Shown here piece by piece: positions 25,601 through 37,590 of a stretch of 64,000 bases of DNA. The stretch is from Euonymus europaeus (taxonomy: Eukaryota; Streptophyta; Magnoliopsida; Celastrales; Celastraceae), in NCBI GenBank assembly GCA_963580455.1, contig OY756958.1:14768501-14832500 (forward strand), written 5' to 3'. The translations under genes and the position numbers were made by a program. The notes beneath the pieces were generated by a model. The model saw only the letters and a program-made list of their open reading frames with translations. It did not search any database and was not told the DNA's origin. Positions within the stretch are counted from its first letter, which is position 1. The number at the start of each line of letters is the position of its first letter.

Positions 25601-26480
25601 ATTCCGAACCATCAAAGTTGCTCATTGTACACTTTTTATTGTTCTTCTACGTCAAATTTTACGAGTATAAGCTTCCTAGATTATTTCGATGCCAAAACCC
25701 TAACTTTCTATGACAAATGGACAAAACCGTTTAAAGCTCCTCCATAGAGTGAGTTGAGCAACTTCGGACTATCAAAGTTGCTCGGTGTATACTTTTTATT
25801 GTTCTTCTATCTCAAATTTTACGAGTATAAGCTTCGTAGATTATTTCGAAGTGAAAACACCAACTTTACAGGACAAATGGACAAAAACGTTAAAAGCTAC
25901 TTCATAGTGACTGTTTAGCAATTCCGGACCATCAAAGTTCCTGATTGTACACTTTTTATTGTTCTTCTACGTCAAATTTTTCGAGTATAAGCTTCTTAGA
26001 TTATTTCGATGCCAAAACCCCAACTTTCTATGACAAATGGACAAAACCTTTTAAAGCTCCTCCGTAGAGTGAGTTGAGCAACTTCGGACTATCAAAGTTT
26101 CTCGGTGTACACTTTTTATTGTTCTTCTATGTCAAATTTTACGAGTATAAGCCTCCTAGATTATTTCGATGTGAAAACAACAACTTTACAAGACAAATGG
26201 AGAAAAAAGTTAAAAGCTCCTCCATAGAGAGAGTTGAGCAACTTCTAATCATCAAAGTCGCTCGGTGTACATTTTGTATTGTTCTTCTATGTCAAATTTT
26301 ACGAGTATATGCTTTGCGGATTATTTTGATGCCAAAAACCGAACTTTCTATGACAAATGGACAAAAACATTAAAAGCTCCTCCATTGAGAGAGTTCTGCA
26401 ACTTCGGACTATCAAAATTGCTCGGTGTACACTTTTTATTGTTATTCTATGTCAAATTTTACGAGTATAAGCTTCCTAGA
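22680..26480 (+). repeat. Block C, copy 1 of a ~3.8-kb long-range duplication
   Basis: This block matches about 40520-44318 at an offset of 17,832 bp (17,842 before a 10-bp deletion in the second copy near 40985, and 17,833 after a 1-bp deletion here near 25216). Shared private changes tie the copies together: the one-base-short CTTCCTTGATATTTCG (24234 and 42066), and GGACAATAAAGCTC, a shortened junction near 23808 and 41640. Such shared indels are strong evidence of one copying event. Ends are approximate. Confidence 0.85.
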
Positions 26481-27430
26481 TTATTTTGATGCCAAAAAAT
26501 CAACTATCAATGACAAATCGACAAAACCGTTAAAAGCTACTCCATAGAGAGAGTTGAGCAACTTCGGACCATAAAAGTTGCTCGGCGTACATTTTTTATT
26601 GTTCTTTTATGTCAAATTTTACGACTATAAGCATCCTAGATTATTTCGATGCCAAAACCTCAACTTTCTATGACAAATAGACAAAAACGTTAAAAGCTCC
26701 CCCATAGAGAGAGTTGTGCAACTTCGGACTATCAAAGTTGCTCGGTGTACACTTTTTATTGTTCTTCTATCTCAAATTTTACGAGTATAAGCTTCGTAGA
26801 TTATTTCGATGTGAAAACACCAACTTCACAAGACAAATGGACAAAAACGTTAAAAGCTACTTCATAGTGAGAGTTTAGCAATTCCGAACCATCAAAGTTG
26901 CTCATTGTAAACTTTTTATTGTTCTTCTACGTAAAATTTTACGAGTATAAGCTTCCTAGATTATTTCGATGCCAAAACCCCAACTTTCTATGACAAATGG
27001 ACAAAACCATTTAAATCTCCTCCATAGAGTGAGTTGAGCAACTTCGGACTATCAAAGTTGCTCGGTGTACACTTTTTATTGTTCTTCTATGTCAAATTTT
27101 ACGACTATAAACAAACTAGATTATTTCGATGCCAAAACCCAAACTTTCTATGACAAATGGACAAAAACGTTAAAAACTCCTCTATAGACAGAGTTGTGAA
27201 ACTTCGGTCTATCAAAGTTGCTCAGTGTACACTTTTTATTGTTCTTCTATCTCAAATTTTACGAGTATAAGCTTCCTAGATTATTTCGATGTGAAAACAC
27301 CAACTTTACAAGACAAATGGACAAAAAAGTTAAAAGCTCCTCCATAGAGAGAGTTGAGCAACTTCTAATCATCAAAGTCGCTCGGTGTACATTTTGTATT
27401 GTTCTTCTATGTCAAATTTTACGAGTATAA
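26074..27430 (+). repeat. Region D segment shared with Region G at a 19,113-bp offset
   Basis: This stretch matches 45187-46543 at a constant offset of 19,113 bp (for example the TTTTGTATTG monomer at 26272/45385, the AAAAATCAACTATC monomer at 26487/45600, and the TTGCTCAGTG monomer at 27210/46323). It overlaps the end of block C, so two different paralogous relationships meet here. It belongs to the 13-mer HOR family of Region G. Confidence 0.78.
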
Positions 27431-27740
27431 GCTTCCTCGATTATTTCGATGCCAAAACCCTAACTTTCTATGACAAATGGACAAAACCTTTTAAAGCTCC
27501 TCCGTAGAGTGAGTTGAGCAACTTCGGACTATCAAAGTTTCTCGGTGTACACTTTTTATTGTTCTTCTATGTCAAATTTTACGAGTATAAGCTTCCTCGA
27601 TTATTTCGATGCCAAAACCCTAACTTTCTATGACAAATGGACAAAACCTTTTAAAGCTCCTCCGTAGAGTGAGTTGAGCAACTTCGGACTATCAAAGTTT
27701 CTCGGTGTACACTTTTTATTGTTCTTCTATGTCAAATTTT
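27421..27740 (+). repeat. Tandem pair of adjacent identical monomers
   Basis: The unit 27421-27580 is repeated at 27581-27740 with only one difference that I noticed, TTTTATGAG for TTTTACGAG at the far end. Both carry CTTCCTCGATT, AACCCTAAC, CCGTAGAGTG and AAAGTTTCTCGG. This is a recent one-monomer duplication. Confidence 0.85.
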
Positions 27741-29752
27741 ATGAGTATAAGCCTCATAGATTATTTCGATGTGAAAACAACAACTTTACAAGACAAATGG
27801 ACAAAAAAGTTAAAAGCTCCTCCATAGAGAGAGTTGAGCAACTTCTAATCATCAAAGTCGCTCGGTGTACATTTTGTATTGTTCTTCTATGTCAAATTTT
27901 ACGAGTATATGCTTTGCGGATTATTTTGATGCCAAAAACCGAACTTTCTATGACAAATGGACAAAAACATTAAAAGCTCCTCCATAGAGAGAGTTGTGCA
28001 ACTTCGGACTATCAAAATTGCTAGGTGTACACTTTTTATTGTTATTCTATGTAAAATTTTACGAGTATAAGCTTCCTAGATTATTTCGATGCCAAAACCC
28101 CAACTTTCTATGACAAATGGACAAAACCGTTTAGAGCTCCTCCATAAAGTGAGTTGAGCAACTTCGGACTATCAAAGTTGCTCGGTGTACACTTTTTATT
28201 GTTCTTCTATGTCAAATTTTCGAGTATATGCTTGCTGGATTATTTTGATACCAAAACCCCAACTATCAATAAGAAATGAGCAAAACCGTTAAAAGCTACT
28301 TCATAGTGAGAGTTGAGCAATTCTGAACCATCAAAGTTGCTCATTGTACACTTTTTATAGTTCTTCTACGTCAAATTTTACGAGTATAAGCTTCCTAGAT
28401 TCTTTCGATGCCAAAACCACAACTTTCTATGACAAATGGACAAAACCGTTTGAAGCTCCTCCATAAAGTGAGTTGAGCAACTTCGGACTTTAAAAGATTC
28501 TCGGTGTACACTTTTTATTGTTCTTCTATGTCAAATTTTACGAGTATATGCTTGCTGGATTATTTTGATGCCACAACCTCAACTATCTATAAGAAATGAG
28601 CAAAACCGTTAAAAGCTACTTCATAGTGAGAGTTGAGCAATTTCGGACCATCAAAGTTGCTCATTGTACACTTTTTATTGTTCTTCTACGTCAAATTTTA
28701 CGAGTATAAGCTTCCTAGATTCTTTCGATGCCAAAACCACAACATTCTATGACAAATGGACAAAAACTTTTAAAGCTACTCCATAGGGAGAGTTGAGCAA
28801 CTTCAGAACATAAAAGTTGCTCGGTGCATACTTTTTATTGTTATTCTATATCAAATTTTACGAGTATAAGCTTCCCAGATTATTTCGATGCCAAAAATTC
28901 AACTTTCTATGACAAAAGGACAAAACCGTTTAAAGCTCCTCCATAGAGTGAGTTGAGCAACTTCGGACTATCAAAGTTGCTCGGTGTACACTTTTTGTTG
29001 TTCTTCTATGTCAAATTTTACGAGTATAAGCTTCCTAGATTATTTCGATGCCAAAAAACCAACTATCAATGACAAATTGACAAAACCGTTATAAGCTACT
29101 CCATAGAGAGAGTTGAGCAACTTCGGACCATAAAAGTTGCTTGGTGTACACTTTTTATTGTTATTCTATATCAAATTTTACGAGTATAAGCTTCCTAGAT
29201 TATTTCGATGCCAAAAACCCAACTTTCTATGACAAAAGGACAAAATCGTTTAAAGCTCCTCCATAGAGTGAGTTGAGCAACTTCGGACTATCAAAGTTGC
29301 TCGGTGTACACTTTGTGTTGTTCTTCTATGTCAAATTTTACGAGTATAAGCTTCCTCGATTATTTCGATGCCAAAACCCTAACTTTCTATGACAAATGGA
29401 CAAAACCTTTTAAAGCTCCTCCGTAGAGTGAGTTGAGCAACTTCGGACTTTCAAAGTTTCTCGGTGTACACTTTTTATTGTTATTCTATATCAAATTTTA
29501 CGAGTATAAGCTTCCTAGATTATTTCGATGCCAAAAACCCAACTTTCTATGACAAAAGGACAAAATCGTTTAAAGCTCCTCCATAGAGTGAGTTGAGCAA
29601 CTTCGGACTATCAAAGTTGCTCGGTGTACACTTTGTGTTGTTCTTCTATGTCAAATTTTACGAGTATAAGCTTCCTCGATTATTTCGATGCAAAAACCCT
29701 AACTTTCTATGACAAATGGACAAAACCTTTTAAAGCTCCTCCGTAGAGTGAG
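27674..29752 (+). repeat. Region D HOR unit 1 (2,079 bp)
   Basis: The segment between two copies of the CCTC(C/A)TAGATT / CTTCTAATCATC monomer pair (27674 and 29753) is 2,079 bp, or 13 monomers. It contains a module-K copy at about 28210-28850 and then 9-mer-type monomers. It is therefore a hybrid of the Region B and Region G monomer orders. Confidence 0.72.
28210..28850 (+). repeat. Four-monomer module K, copy 3
   Basis: The module starts with TTTTCGAGTATATGCTTGC and ends with the GATTCTTTCG / ACATTC monomer. It has AACTATCTATAAG instead of AACTATCAATAAG, a change shared with the copy near 30290 and not with the earlier copies. Confidence 0.75.
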
Positions 29753-29780
29753 TTGAGCAACTTCGGACTATCAAAGTTTC
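29141..29780 (+). repeat. 320-bp tandem duplication (two monomers)
   Basis: The segments of about 29141-29460 and 29461-29780 repeat at 320 bp. Both hold an ATATCAAATTTT monomer with AAATCGTTTAAAG and a CTTTGTGTTG monomer with CTTCCTCGATT. The second copy lost one base (GATGCAAAAACC near 29688). Confidence 0.83.
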
Positions 29781-32471
29781 TCGGTGTACACTTTTTATTG
29801 TTCTTCTATGTCAAATTTTACGAGTATAAGCCTCCTAGATTATTTCGATGTGAAAACAACAACTTTACAAGACAAATGGACAAAAAAGTTAAAAGCTCCT
29901 CCATAGAGAGAGTTGAGCAACTTCTAATCATCAAAGTCGCTCGGTGTACATTTTGTATTGTTCTTCTATGTCAAATTTTACGAGTATATGCTTTGCGGAT
30001 TATTTTGATGCCAAAAACCGAACTTTCTATGACAAATGGACAAAAACATTAAAAGCTCCTCCATAGAGAGAGTTGTGCAACTTCGGACTATCAAAATTGC
30101 TCGGTGTACACTTTTTATTGTTATTCTATGTAAAATTTTACGAGTATAAGCTTCCTAGATTATTTCGATGCCAAAACCCCAACTTTCTATGACAAATGGA
30201 CAAAACCGTTTAGAGCTCCTCCATAAAGTGAGTTGAGCAACTTCGGACTATCAAAGTTGCTCGGTGTACACTTTTTATTGTTCTTCTATGTCAAATTTTC
30301 GAGTATATGCTTGCTGGATTATTTTGATACCAAAACCCCAACTATCAATAAGAAATGAGCAAAACCGTTAAAAGCTACTTCATAGTGAGAGTTGAGCAAT
30401 TCTGAACCATCAAAGTTGCTCATTGTACACTTTTTATAGTTCTTCTACGTCAAATTTTACGAGTATAAGCTTCCTAGATTCTTTCGATGCCAAAACCACA
30501 ACTTTCTATGACAAATGGACAAAACCGTTTGAAGCTCCTCCATAAAGTGAGTTGAGCAACTTCGGACTTTAAAAGGTTCTCGGTGTACACTTTTTATTGT
30601 TCTTCTATGTCAAATTTTACGAGTATATGCTTGCTGGATTATTTTGATGCCACAACCTCAACTATCTATAAGAAATGAGCAAAACCGTTAAAAGCTACTT
30701 CATAGTGAGAGTTGAGCAATTTCGGACCATCAAAGTTGCTCATTGTACACTTTTTATGGTTCTTCTACGTCAAATTTTACGAGTATAAGCTTCCTAGATT
30801 ATTTCGATGCCAAAACGCCAACTTTCTATGACAAATGGACTAAACAATTTAAAGCTCCTCCATAGAGTGAGTTGAGCAACTTCGGACTATCAAAGTTGCT
30901 CGGTGTACACTAATTATTGTTCTTCTATGTCAAATTTTACGACTATAAGCAAACTAGATTATTTCGATGCCAAAACCCAAACTTTCTATGACAAATGGAC
31001 AAAAACGTTAAAAACTCCTCCATAGACAGAGTTGTGAAACTTCGGCCTATCAAAGTTGCTCAGTGTACACTTTTTATTGTTCTTCTATCTCAAATTTTAC
31101 GAGTATAAGCTTCCTAGATTATTTCGATGTGAAAACAACAACTTTACAAGACAAATGGACAAAAAAGTTAAAAGCTCCTCCATAGAGAGAGTTGAGCAAC
31201 TTCTAATCATCAAAGTCGCTCGGTGTACACTTTTTATTGTTCTTCTATGTCAAATTTTACGAGTATATGCTTTGTGGATTATTTTGATGCCAAAACCCGA
31301 ACTTTCTATGACAAATGCACAAAAACATTAAAAGCTCCTCCATTGAGAGAGTTCTGCAACCGCGGACTATCAAAATTGCTCGGTGTACACTTTTTATTGT
31401 TATTCTATGTCAAATTTTACGAGTATAAGCTTCCTAGATTATTTCGATGCCAAAACCCCAACTTTCTATGACAAATGGACAAAAACTTTTAAAGCTACTC
31501 AATAGAGAGAGTTGAGCAACTTCAGAACATAAAAGTTGCTCGGTGTACACTTTTTATTGTTATTCTATATCAAATTTTACGAGTATAAGCTTCCTAGATT
31601 CTTTCGATGCCAAAAGCACAACTTTCTATGACAAATGGACAAAAACTTTTAAAGCTACTCCATAGGGAGAGTTGAGCAACTTCAGAACATAAAAGTTGCT
31701 CGGTGTATACTTTTTATTGTTATTCTATATCAAATTTTACGAGTATAAGCTTCCCAGATTATTTCGATGCCAAAAATTCAACTTTCTATGACAAAAGGAC
31801 AAAACCGTTATAAGCTCCTCCATAGAGTGAGTTGAGCAACTTCGGACTATCAAAGTTGCTCGGTGTACACTTTTTGTTGTTCTTCTATGTCAAATTTTAC
31901 GAGTATAAGCTTCCTAGATTATTTTGATGCCAAAAAACCAACTATCAATGACAAATTGACAAAACCGTTATAAGCTACTCCATAGAGAGAGTTGAGCAAC
32001 TTCGGACTATCAAAGTTGCTCGGTGTACACTTTGTGTTGTTCTTCTATGTCAAATTTTACGAGTATAAGCTTCCTCGATTATTTCGATGCCAAAACCCTA
32101 ACTTTCTATGACAAATGGACAAAACCTTTTAAAGCTCCTCCGTAGAGTGAGTTGAGCAACTTCGGACTATCAAAGTTTCTCGGTGTACACTTTTTATTGT
32201 TATTCTATATCAAATTTTACGAGTATAAGCTTCCTAGATTATTTTGATGCCAAAAACCCAACTTTCTATGACAAAAGGACAAAATCGTTTAAAGCTCCTC
32301 CATAGAGTGAGTTGAGCAACTTCGGACTATCAAAGTTGCTCGGTGTACACTTTGTGTTGTTCTTCTATGTCAAATTTTACGAGTATAAGCTTCCTCGATT
32401 ATTTCGATGCCAAAACCCTAACTTTCTATGGCAAATGGACAAAACCTTTTAAAGCTCCTCCGTAGAGTGAG
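29753..32471 (+). repeat. Region D HOR unit 2 (2,719 bp, 17 monomers)
   Basis: This unit begins like unit 1 and carries module K at about 30290, then diverges. It inserts a stretch (about 30950-31660) matching the Region G order (CTTCGGCCTATC, the CTTCTAATCATC pair, CAACCGCGG) before returning to the unit-1 order. It is longer than unit 1 by 640 bp, exactly four monomers. Confidence 0.7.
30290..30780 (+). repeat. Four-monomer module K, copy 4 (last monomer altered)
   Basis: The first three module monomers match the copy at 28210, including AACTATCTATAAG. The fourth is replaced by the canonical AACGCCAAC / CTAAACAATT monomer from Region B. Confidence 0.7.
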
Positions 32472-32500
32472 TTGAGCAACTTCGGACTATCAAAGTTTCT
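32005..32500 (+). repeat. Two-monomer (320-bp) repeat, second locus
   Basis: The CTTTGTGTTG / CTTCCTCGATT / AAAGTTTCTCGG two-monomer block at 32005-32180 recurs at 32325-32500. It uses the same pair of monomer types that is duplicated at 29141-29780, so this pair has expanded at two places. Confidence 0.78.
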
Positions 32501-33009
32501 CGGTGTACACTTTTTATTGTTCTTCTATGTCAAATTTTACGAGTATAAGCCTCCTAGATTATTTCGATGTGAAAACAACAACTTTACAAGACCAATGGAC
32601 AAAAAAGTTAAAAGCTCCTCCATAGAGAGAGTTGAGCAACTTCTAATCATCAAAGTCGCTCGGTGAACATTTTGTATTGTTCTTCTATGTCAAATTTTAC
32701 GAGTATATGCTTTGCGGATTATTTTGATGCCAAAAACCGAACTTTCTATGACAAATGGACAAAAACATTAAAAGCTCCTCCATAGAGAGAGTTGTGCAAC
32801 TTCGGACTATCAAAATTGCTCGGTGTACACTTTTTATTGTTATTCTATGTAAAATTTTACGAGTATAAGCTTCCTAGATTATTTCGATGCCAAAACCTCA
32901 ACTTTCTATGACAAATGGACAAAACCGTTTAAAGCTCCTCCATAAAGTGAGTTGAGCAACTTCGGACTATCAAAGTTGCTCGGTGTACACTTTTTATTGT
33001 TCTTCTATG

Positions 33010-33600
33010 TCAAATTTTCGAGTATATGCTTGCTGGATTATTTTGATACCAAAACCCCAACTATCAATAAGAAATGAGCAAAACCGTTAAAAGCTACTTC
33101 ATAGTAAGAGTTGAGCAATTCTGGACCATCAAAGTTGCTCATTGTACACTTTTTATAGTTCTTCTACGTCAAATTTTATGAGTATAAGCTTCCTAGATTC
33201 TTTCGATGCCAAAACCACAACTTTCTATGACAAATGGACAAAACCGTTTGAAGCTCCTCCATAAAGTGAGTTGAGCAACTTCGGACTTTAAAAGGTTCTC
33301 GGTGTACACTTTTTATTGTTCTTCTATTTCAAATTTTACGAGTATATGCTTGCTGGATTATTTTGATGCCACAACCTCAACTATCAATAAGAAATGAGCA
33401 AAACCGTTAAAAGCTACTTCATAGTGAGAGTTGAGCAATTTCGGACCATCAAAGTTGCTCATTGTACACTTTTTATTGTTCTTCTACGTCAAATTTTACG
33501 AGTATAAGCTTCCTAGATTCTTTCGATGCCAAAACCACAACATTCTATGACAAATGGACAAAAACTTTTAAAGCTACTCCATAGGGAGAGTTGAGCAACT
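33010..33600 (+). repeat. Four-monomer module K, copy 5
   Basis: The copy starts with TTTTCGAGTATATGC near 33014. It has AACTATCAATAAG in its second GCTTGCTGG monomer (as at 8700 and 14780), so it is closer to the Region B copies than to the Region D ones. It leads into the 9-mer HOR of Region E. Confidence 0.75.
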
Positions 33601-34710
33601 TCAGAACATAAAAGTTGCTCGGTGTATACTTTTTATTGTTATTCTATATCAAATTTTACGAGTATAAGCTTCCCAGATTATTTCGATGCCAAAAATTCAA
33701 CTTTCCATGACAAAAGGACAAAACCGTTTAAAGCTCCTCCATAGAGTGAGTTGAGCAACTTCGGACTATCAAAGTTGCTCGGTGTACACTTTTTGTTGTT
33801 CTTCTATGTCAAATTTTACGAGTATAAGCTTCCTAGATTATTTCGATGCCAAAAAACCAACTATCAATGACAAATTGACAAAACCGTTATAAGCTACTCC
33901 ATTGAGAGAGTTGAGCAACTTCGGACCATAAATGTTTCTCGGTGTACACTTTTTATTGTTCTTTTATGTCAAATTTTACAACTATAAGCATCCTAGATTA
34001 TTTCAATGCCAAAACCCCAACTTTCTATGACAAATGGACAAAAACGTTAAAAGCTCCCCCATAGAGAGAGTTGTGCAACTTCGGACTATCAAAGTTGCTC
34101 GGTGTACACTTTTTATTGTTCTTCTATCTCAAATTTTACGAGTATAAGCTTCGTAGATTATTTCGATGTGAAAACACCAACTTTACAAGACAAATGGACA
34201 AAAACGTTCAAAGCTACTTCATAGTGAGAGTTTAGCAATTCCGGACCATCAAAGTTGCTCATTGTTCACTTTTTATTGTTCTTGTACGTCAAATTTTCCG
34301 AGTATAAGCTTCTTAGATTATTTCGATGCCAAAACCCCAACTTTCTATGGCAAAAGGACAAAACCGTTTAAAGCTCCTCCATAGAGTGAGTTGAGCAACT
34401 TCGCACTATCAAAGTTGCTCGGTGTACACTTTTTATTGTTCTTCTATGTCAAATTTTACGAGTATATGCTTGCTGGATTATTTTGATGCCAAAACCTCAA
34501 CTATCAATAAGAAATGAGCAAAACCGTTAAAAGCTACTTCATAGTGTGAGTTGAGCAATTCCGGACCATCAAAGTTGCTCATTGTACACTTTTTATTGTT
34601 CTTCTACGTCAAATTTTACGAGTATAAGCTTCCTAGATTATTTCGATGCCAAAACGCCAACTTTCTATGACAAATGGACTAAACAATTTAAAGCTCCTCC
34701 ATAGAGTGAG
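33600..34710 (+). repeat. Region E, partial 9-mer HOR unit, variant B1
   Basis: This stretch matches the following units at 1,440 bp (for example CATTGAGAGAG near 33900 and 35340, CTTGTACGTC near 34282 and 35722). Its first part is taken by module K. Confidence 0.8.
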
Positions 34711-36150
34711 TTGAGCAACGTCGGACTATCAAAGTTGCTCGGTGTACACTTTTTATTGTTCTTCTATGCCAAATTTTACGAGTACAAGCCTCCTAGATTA
34801 TTTCGATGTGAAAACAACAACTTTACAAGACAAATGGACAAAAACGTTAGAAGCTCCTCCATAGAGAGAGTTGTGCAACTTCGGACTATCAAAATTGCTC
34901 GGTGTACACTTTTTATTGTTATTCTATGTAAAATTTTACGAGTATAAGCTTCCTAGATTATTTCGATGCCAAAACCCCAACTTTCTATGACAAATGGACA
35001 AAACCGTTTAAAGCTACTCCATAGGGAGAGTTGAGAAACTTCAGAACATAAAAGTTGCTCGGTGTATACTTTTTATTGTTATTCTATATCAAATTTTACG
35101 AGTACAAGCTTCCCAGATTATTTCGATGCCAAAAATTCAACTTTCTATGACAAAAGGACAAAACCGTTTAAAGCTCCTCCATAGAGTGAGTTGAGCAACT
35201 TCGGACTATCAAAGTTGCTCGGTGTACACTTTTTGTTGTTCTTCTATGTCAAATTTTACGAGTATAAGCTTCCTAGATTATTTCGATGCCAAAAAACCAA
35301 CTATCAATGACAAATTGACAAAACCGTTATAAGCTACTCCATTGAGAGAGTTGAGCAACTTCGGACCATAAATGTTTCTCGGTGTACACTTTTTATTGTT
35401 CTTTTATGTCAAATTTTACAACTATAAGCATCCTAGATTATTTCAATGCCAAAACCCCAACTTTCTATGACAAATGGACAAAAACGTTAAAAGCTCCCCC
35501 ATAGAGAGAGTTGTGCAACTTCGGACTATCAAAGTTGCTCGGTGTACACTTTTTATTGTTCTTCTATCTCAAATTTTACGAGTATAAGCTTCGTAGATTA
35601 TTTCGATGTGAAAACACCAACTTTACAAGACAAATGGACAAAAACGTTCAAAGCTACTTCATAGTGAGAGTTTAGCAATTCCGGACCATCAAAGTTGCTC
35701 ATTGTTCACTTTTTATTGTTCTTGTACGTCAAATTTTCCGAGTATAAGCTTCTTAGATTATTTCGATGCCAAAACCCCAACTTTCTATGGCAAAAGGACA
35801 AAACCGTTTAAAGCTCCTCCATAGAGTGAGTTGAGCAACTTCGCACTATCAAAGTTGCTCGGTGTACACTTTTTATTGTTCTTCTATGTCAAATTTTACG
35901 AGTATATGCTTGCTGGATTATTTTGATGCCAAAACCTCAACTATCAATAAGAAATGAGCAAAACCGTTAAAAGCTACTTCATAGTGTGAGTTGAGCAATT
36001 CCGGACCATCAAAGTTGCTCATTGTACACTTTTTATTGTTCTTCTACGTCAAATTTTACGAGTATAAGCTTCCTAGATTATTTCGATGCCAAAACGCCAA
36101 CTTTCTATGACAAATGGACTAAACAATTTAAAGCTCCTCCATAGAGTGAG
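34711..36150 (+). repeat. Region E 9-mer HOR unit, variant B1 (1,440 bp)
   Basis: This is a nine-monomer unit with the same order as 11364-12802 in Region B. Markers private to Region E include GCAACGTCGG near 34727 and GAGAAACTTC near 35032, both also present in the next copy. Confidence 0.85.
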
Positions 36151-37590
36151 TTGAGCAACGTCGGACTATCAAAGTTGCTCGGTGTACACTTTTTATTGTT
36201 CTTCTATGCCAAATTTTACGAGTACAAGCCTCCTAGATTATTTCGATGTGAAAACAACAACTTTACAAGACAAATGGACAAAAACGTTAGAAGCTCCTCC
36301 ATAGAGAGAGTTGTGCAACTTCGGACTATCAAAATTGCTCGGTGTACACTTTTTATTGTTATTCTATGTAAAATTTTACGAGTATAAGCTTCCTAGATTA
36401 TTTCGATGCCAAAACCCCAACTTTCTATGACAAATGGACAAAACCGTTTAAAGCTACTCCATAGGGAGAGTTGAGAAACTTCAGAACATAAAAGTTGCTC
36501 GGTGTATACTTTTTATTGTTATTCTATATCAAATTTTACGAGTACAAGCTTCCCAGATTATTTCGATGCCAAAAATTCAACTTTCTATGACAAAAGGACA
36601 AAACCGTTTAAAGCTCCTCCATAGAGTGAGTTGAGCAACTTCGGACTATCAAAGTTGCTCGGTGTACACTTTTTGTTGTTCTTCTATGTCAAATTTTACG
36701 AGTATAAGCTTCCAAGATTATTTCGATGCCAAAAAACCAACTATCAATGACAAATTGACAAAACCGTTATAAGCTACTCCATAGAGAGAGTTGAGCAACT
36801 TCGGACCATAAATGTTTCTCGCTGTACACTTTTTATTGTTCTTTTATGTCAAATTTTACAACTATAAGCATCCTAGATTATTTCAATGCCAAAACCCCAA
36901 CTTTCTATGACAAATGGACAAAAACGTTAAAAGCTCCCCCATAGAGAGAGTTGTGCAACTTCGGACTATCAAAGTTGCTCGGTGTACACTTTTTATTGTT
37001 CTTCTATCTCAAATTTTACGAGTATAAGCTTCGTAGATTATTTCGATGAGATAACACCAACTTTACAAGACAAATGGACAAAAACGTTCAAAGCTACTTC
37101 ATAGTGAGAGTTTAGCAATTCCGGACCATCAAAGTTGCTCATTGTTCACTTTTTATTGTTCTTCTACGTCAAATTTTCCGAGTATAAGCTTCTTAGATTA
37201 TTTCGATGCCAAAACCCCAACTTTCTATGGCAAAAGGACAAAACCGTTTAAAGCTCCTCCATAGAGTGAGTTGAGCAACTTCGCACTATCAAAGTTGCTC
37301 GGTGTACACTTTTTATTGTTCTTCTATGTCAAATTTTACGAGTATATGCTTGCTGGATTATTTTGATGCCAAAACCTCAACTATCAATAAGAAATGAGCA
37401 AAACCGTTAAAAGCTACTTCATAGTGTGAGTTGAGCAATTCCGGACCATCAAAGTTGCTCATTGTACACTTTTTATTGTTCTTCTACGTCAAATTTTACG
37501 AGTATAAGCTTCCTAGATTATTTCGATGCCAAAATGCCAACTTTCTATGACAAATGGACTAAACAATTTAAAGCTCCTCCATAGAGTGAG
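36151..37590 (+). repeat. Region E 9-mer HOR unit, variant B1 (1,440 bp)
   Basis: This copy follows 34711-36150 with a few changes, for example CTTCCAAGATT near 36710, CTCGCTGTAC near 36820, GATGAGATAACACC near 37045 and AAAATGCC near 37531. CTTCTACGTC near 37160 replaces the CTTGTACGTC of the previous two copies. Confidence 0.85.
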
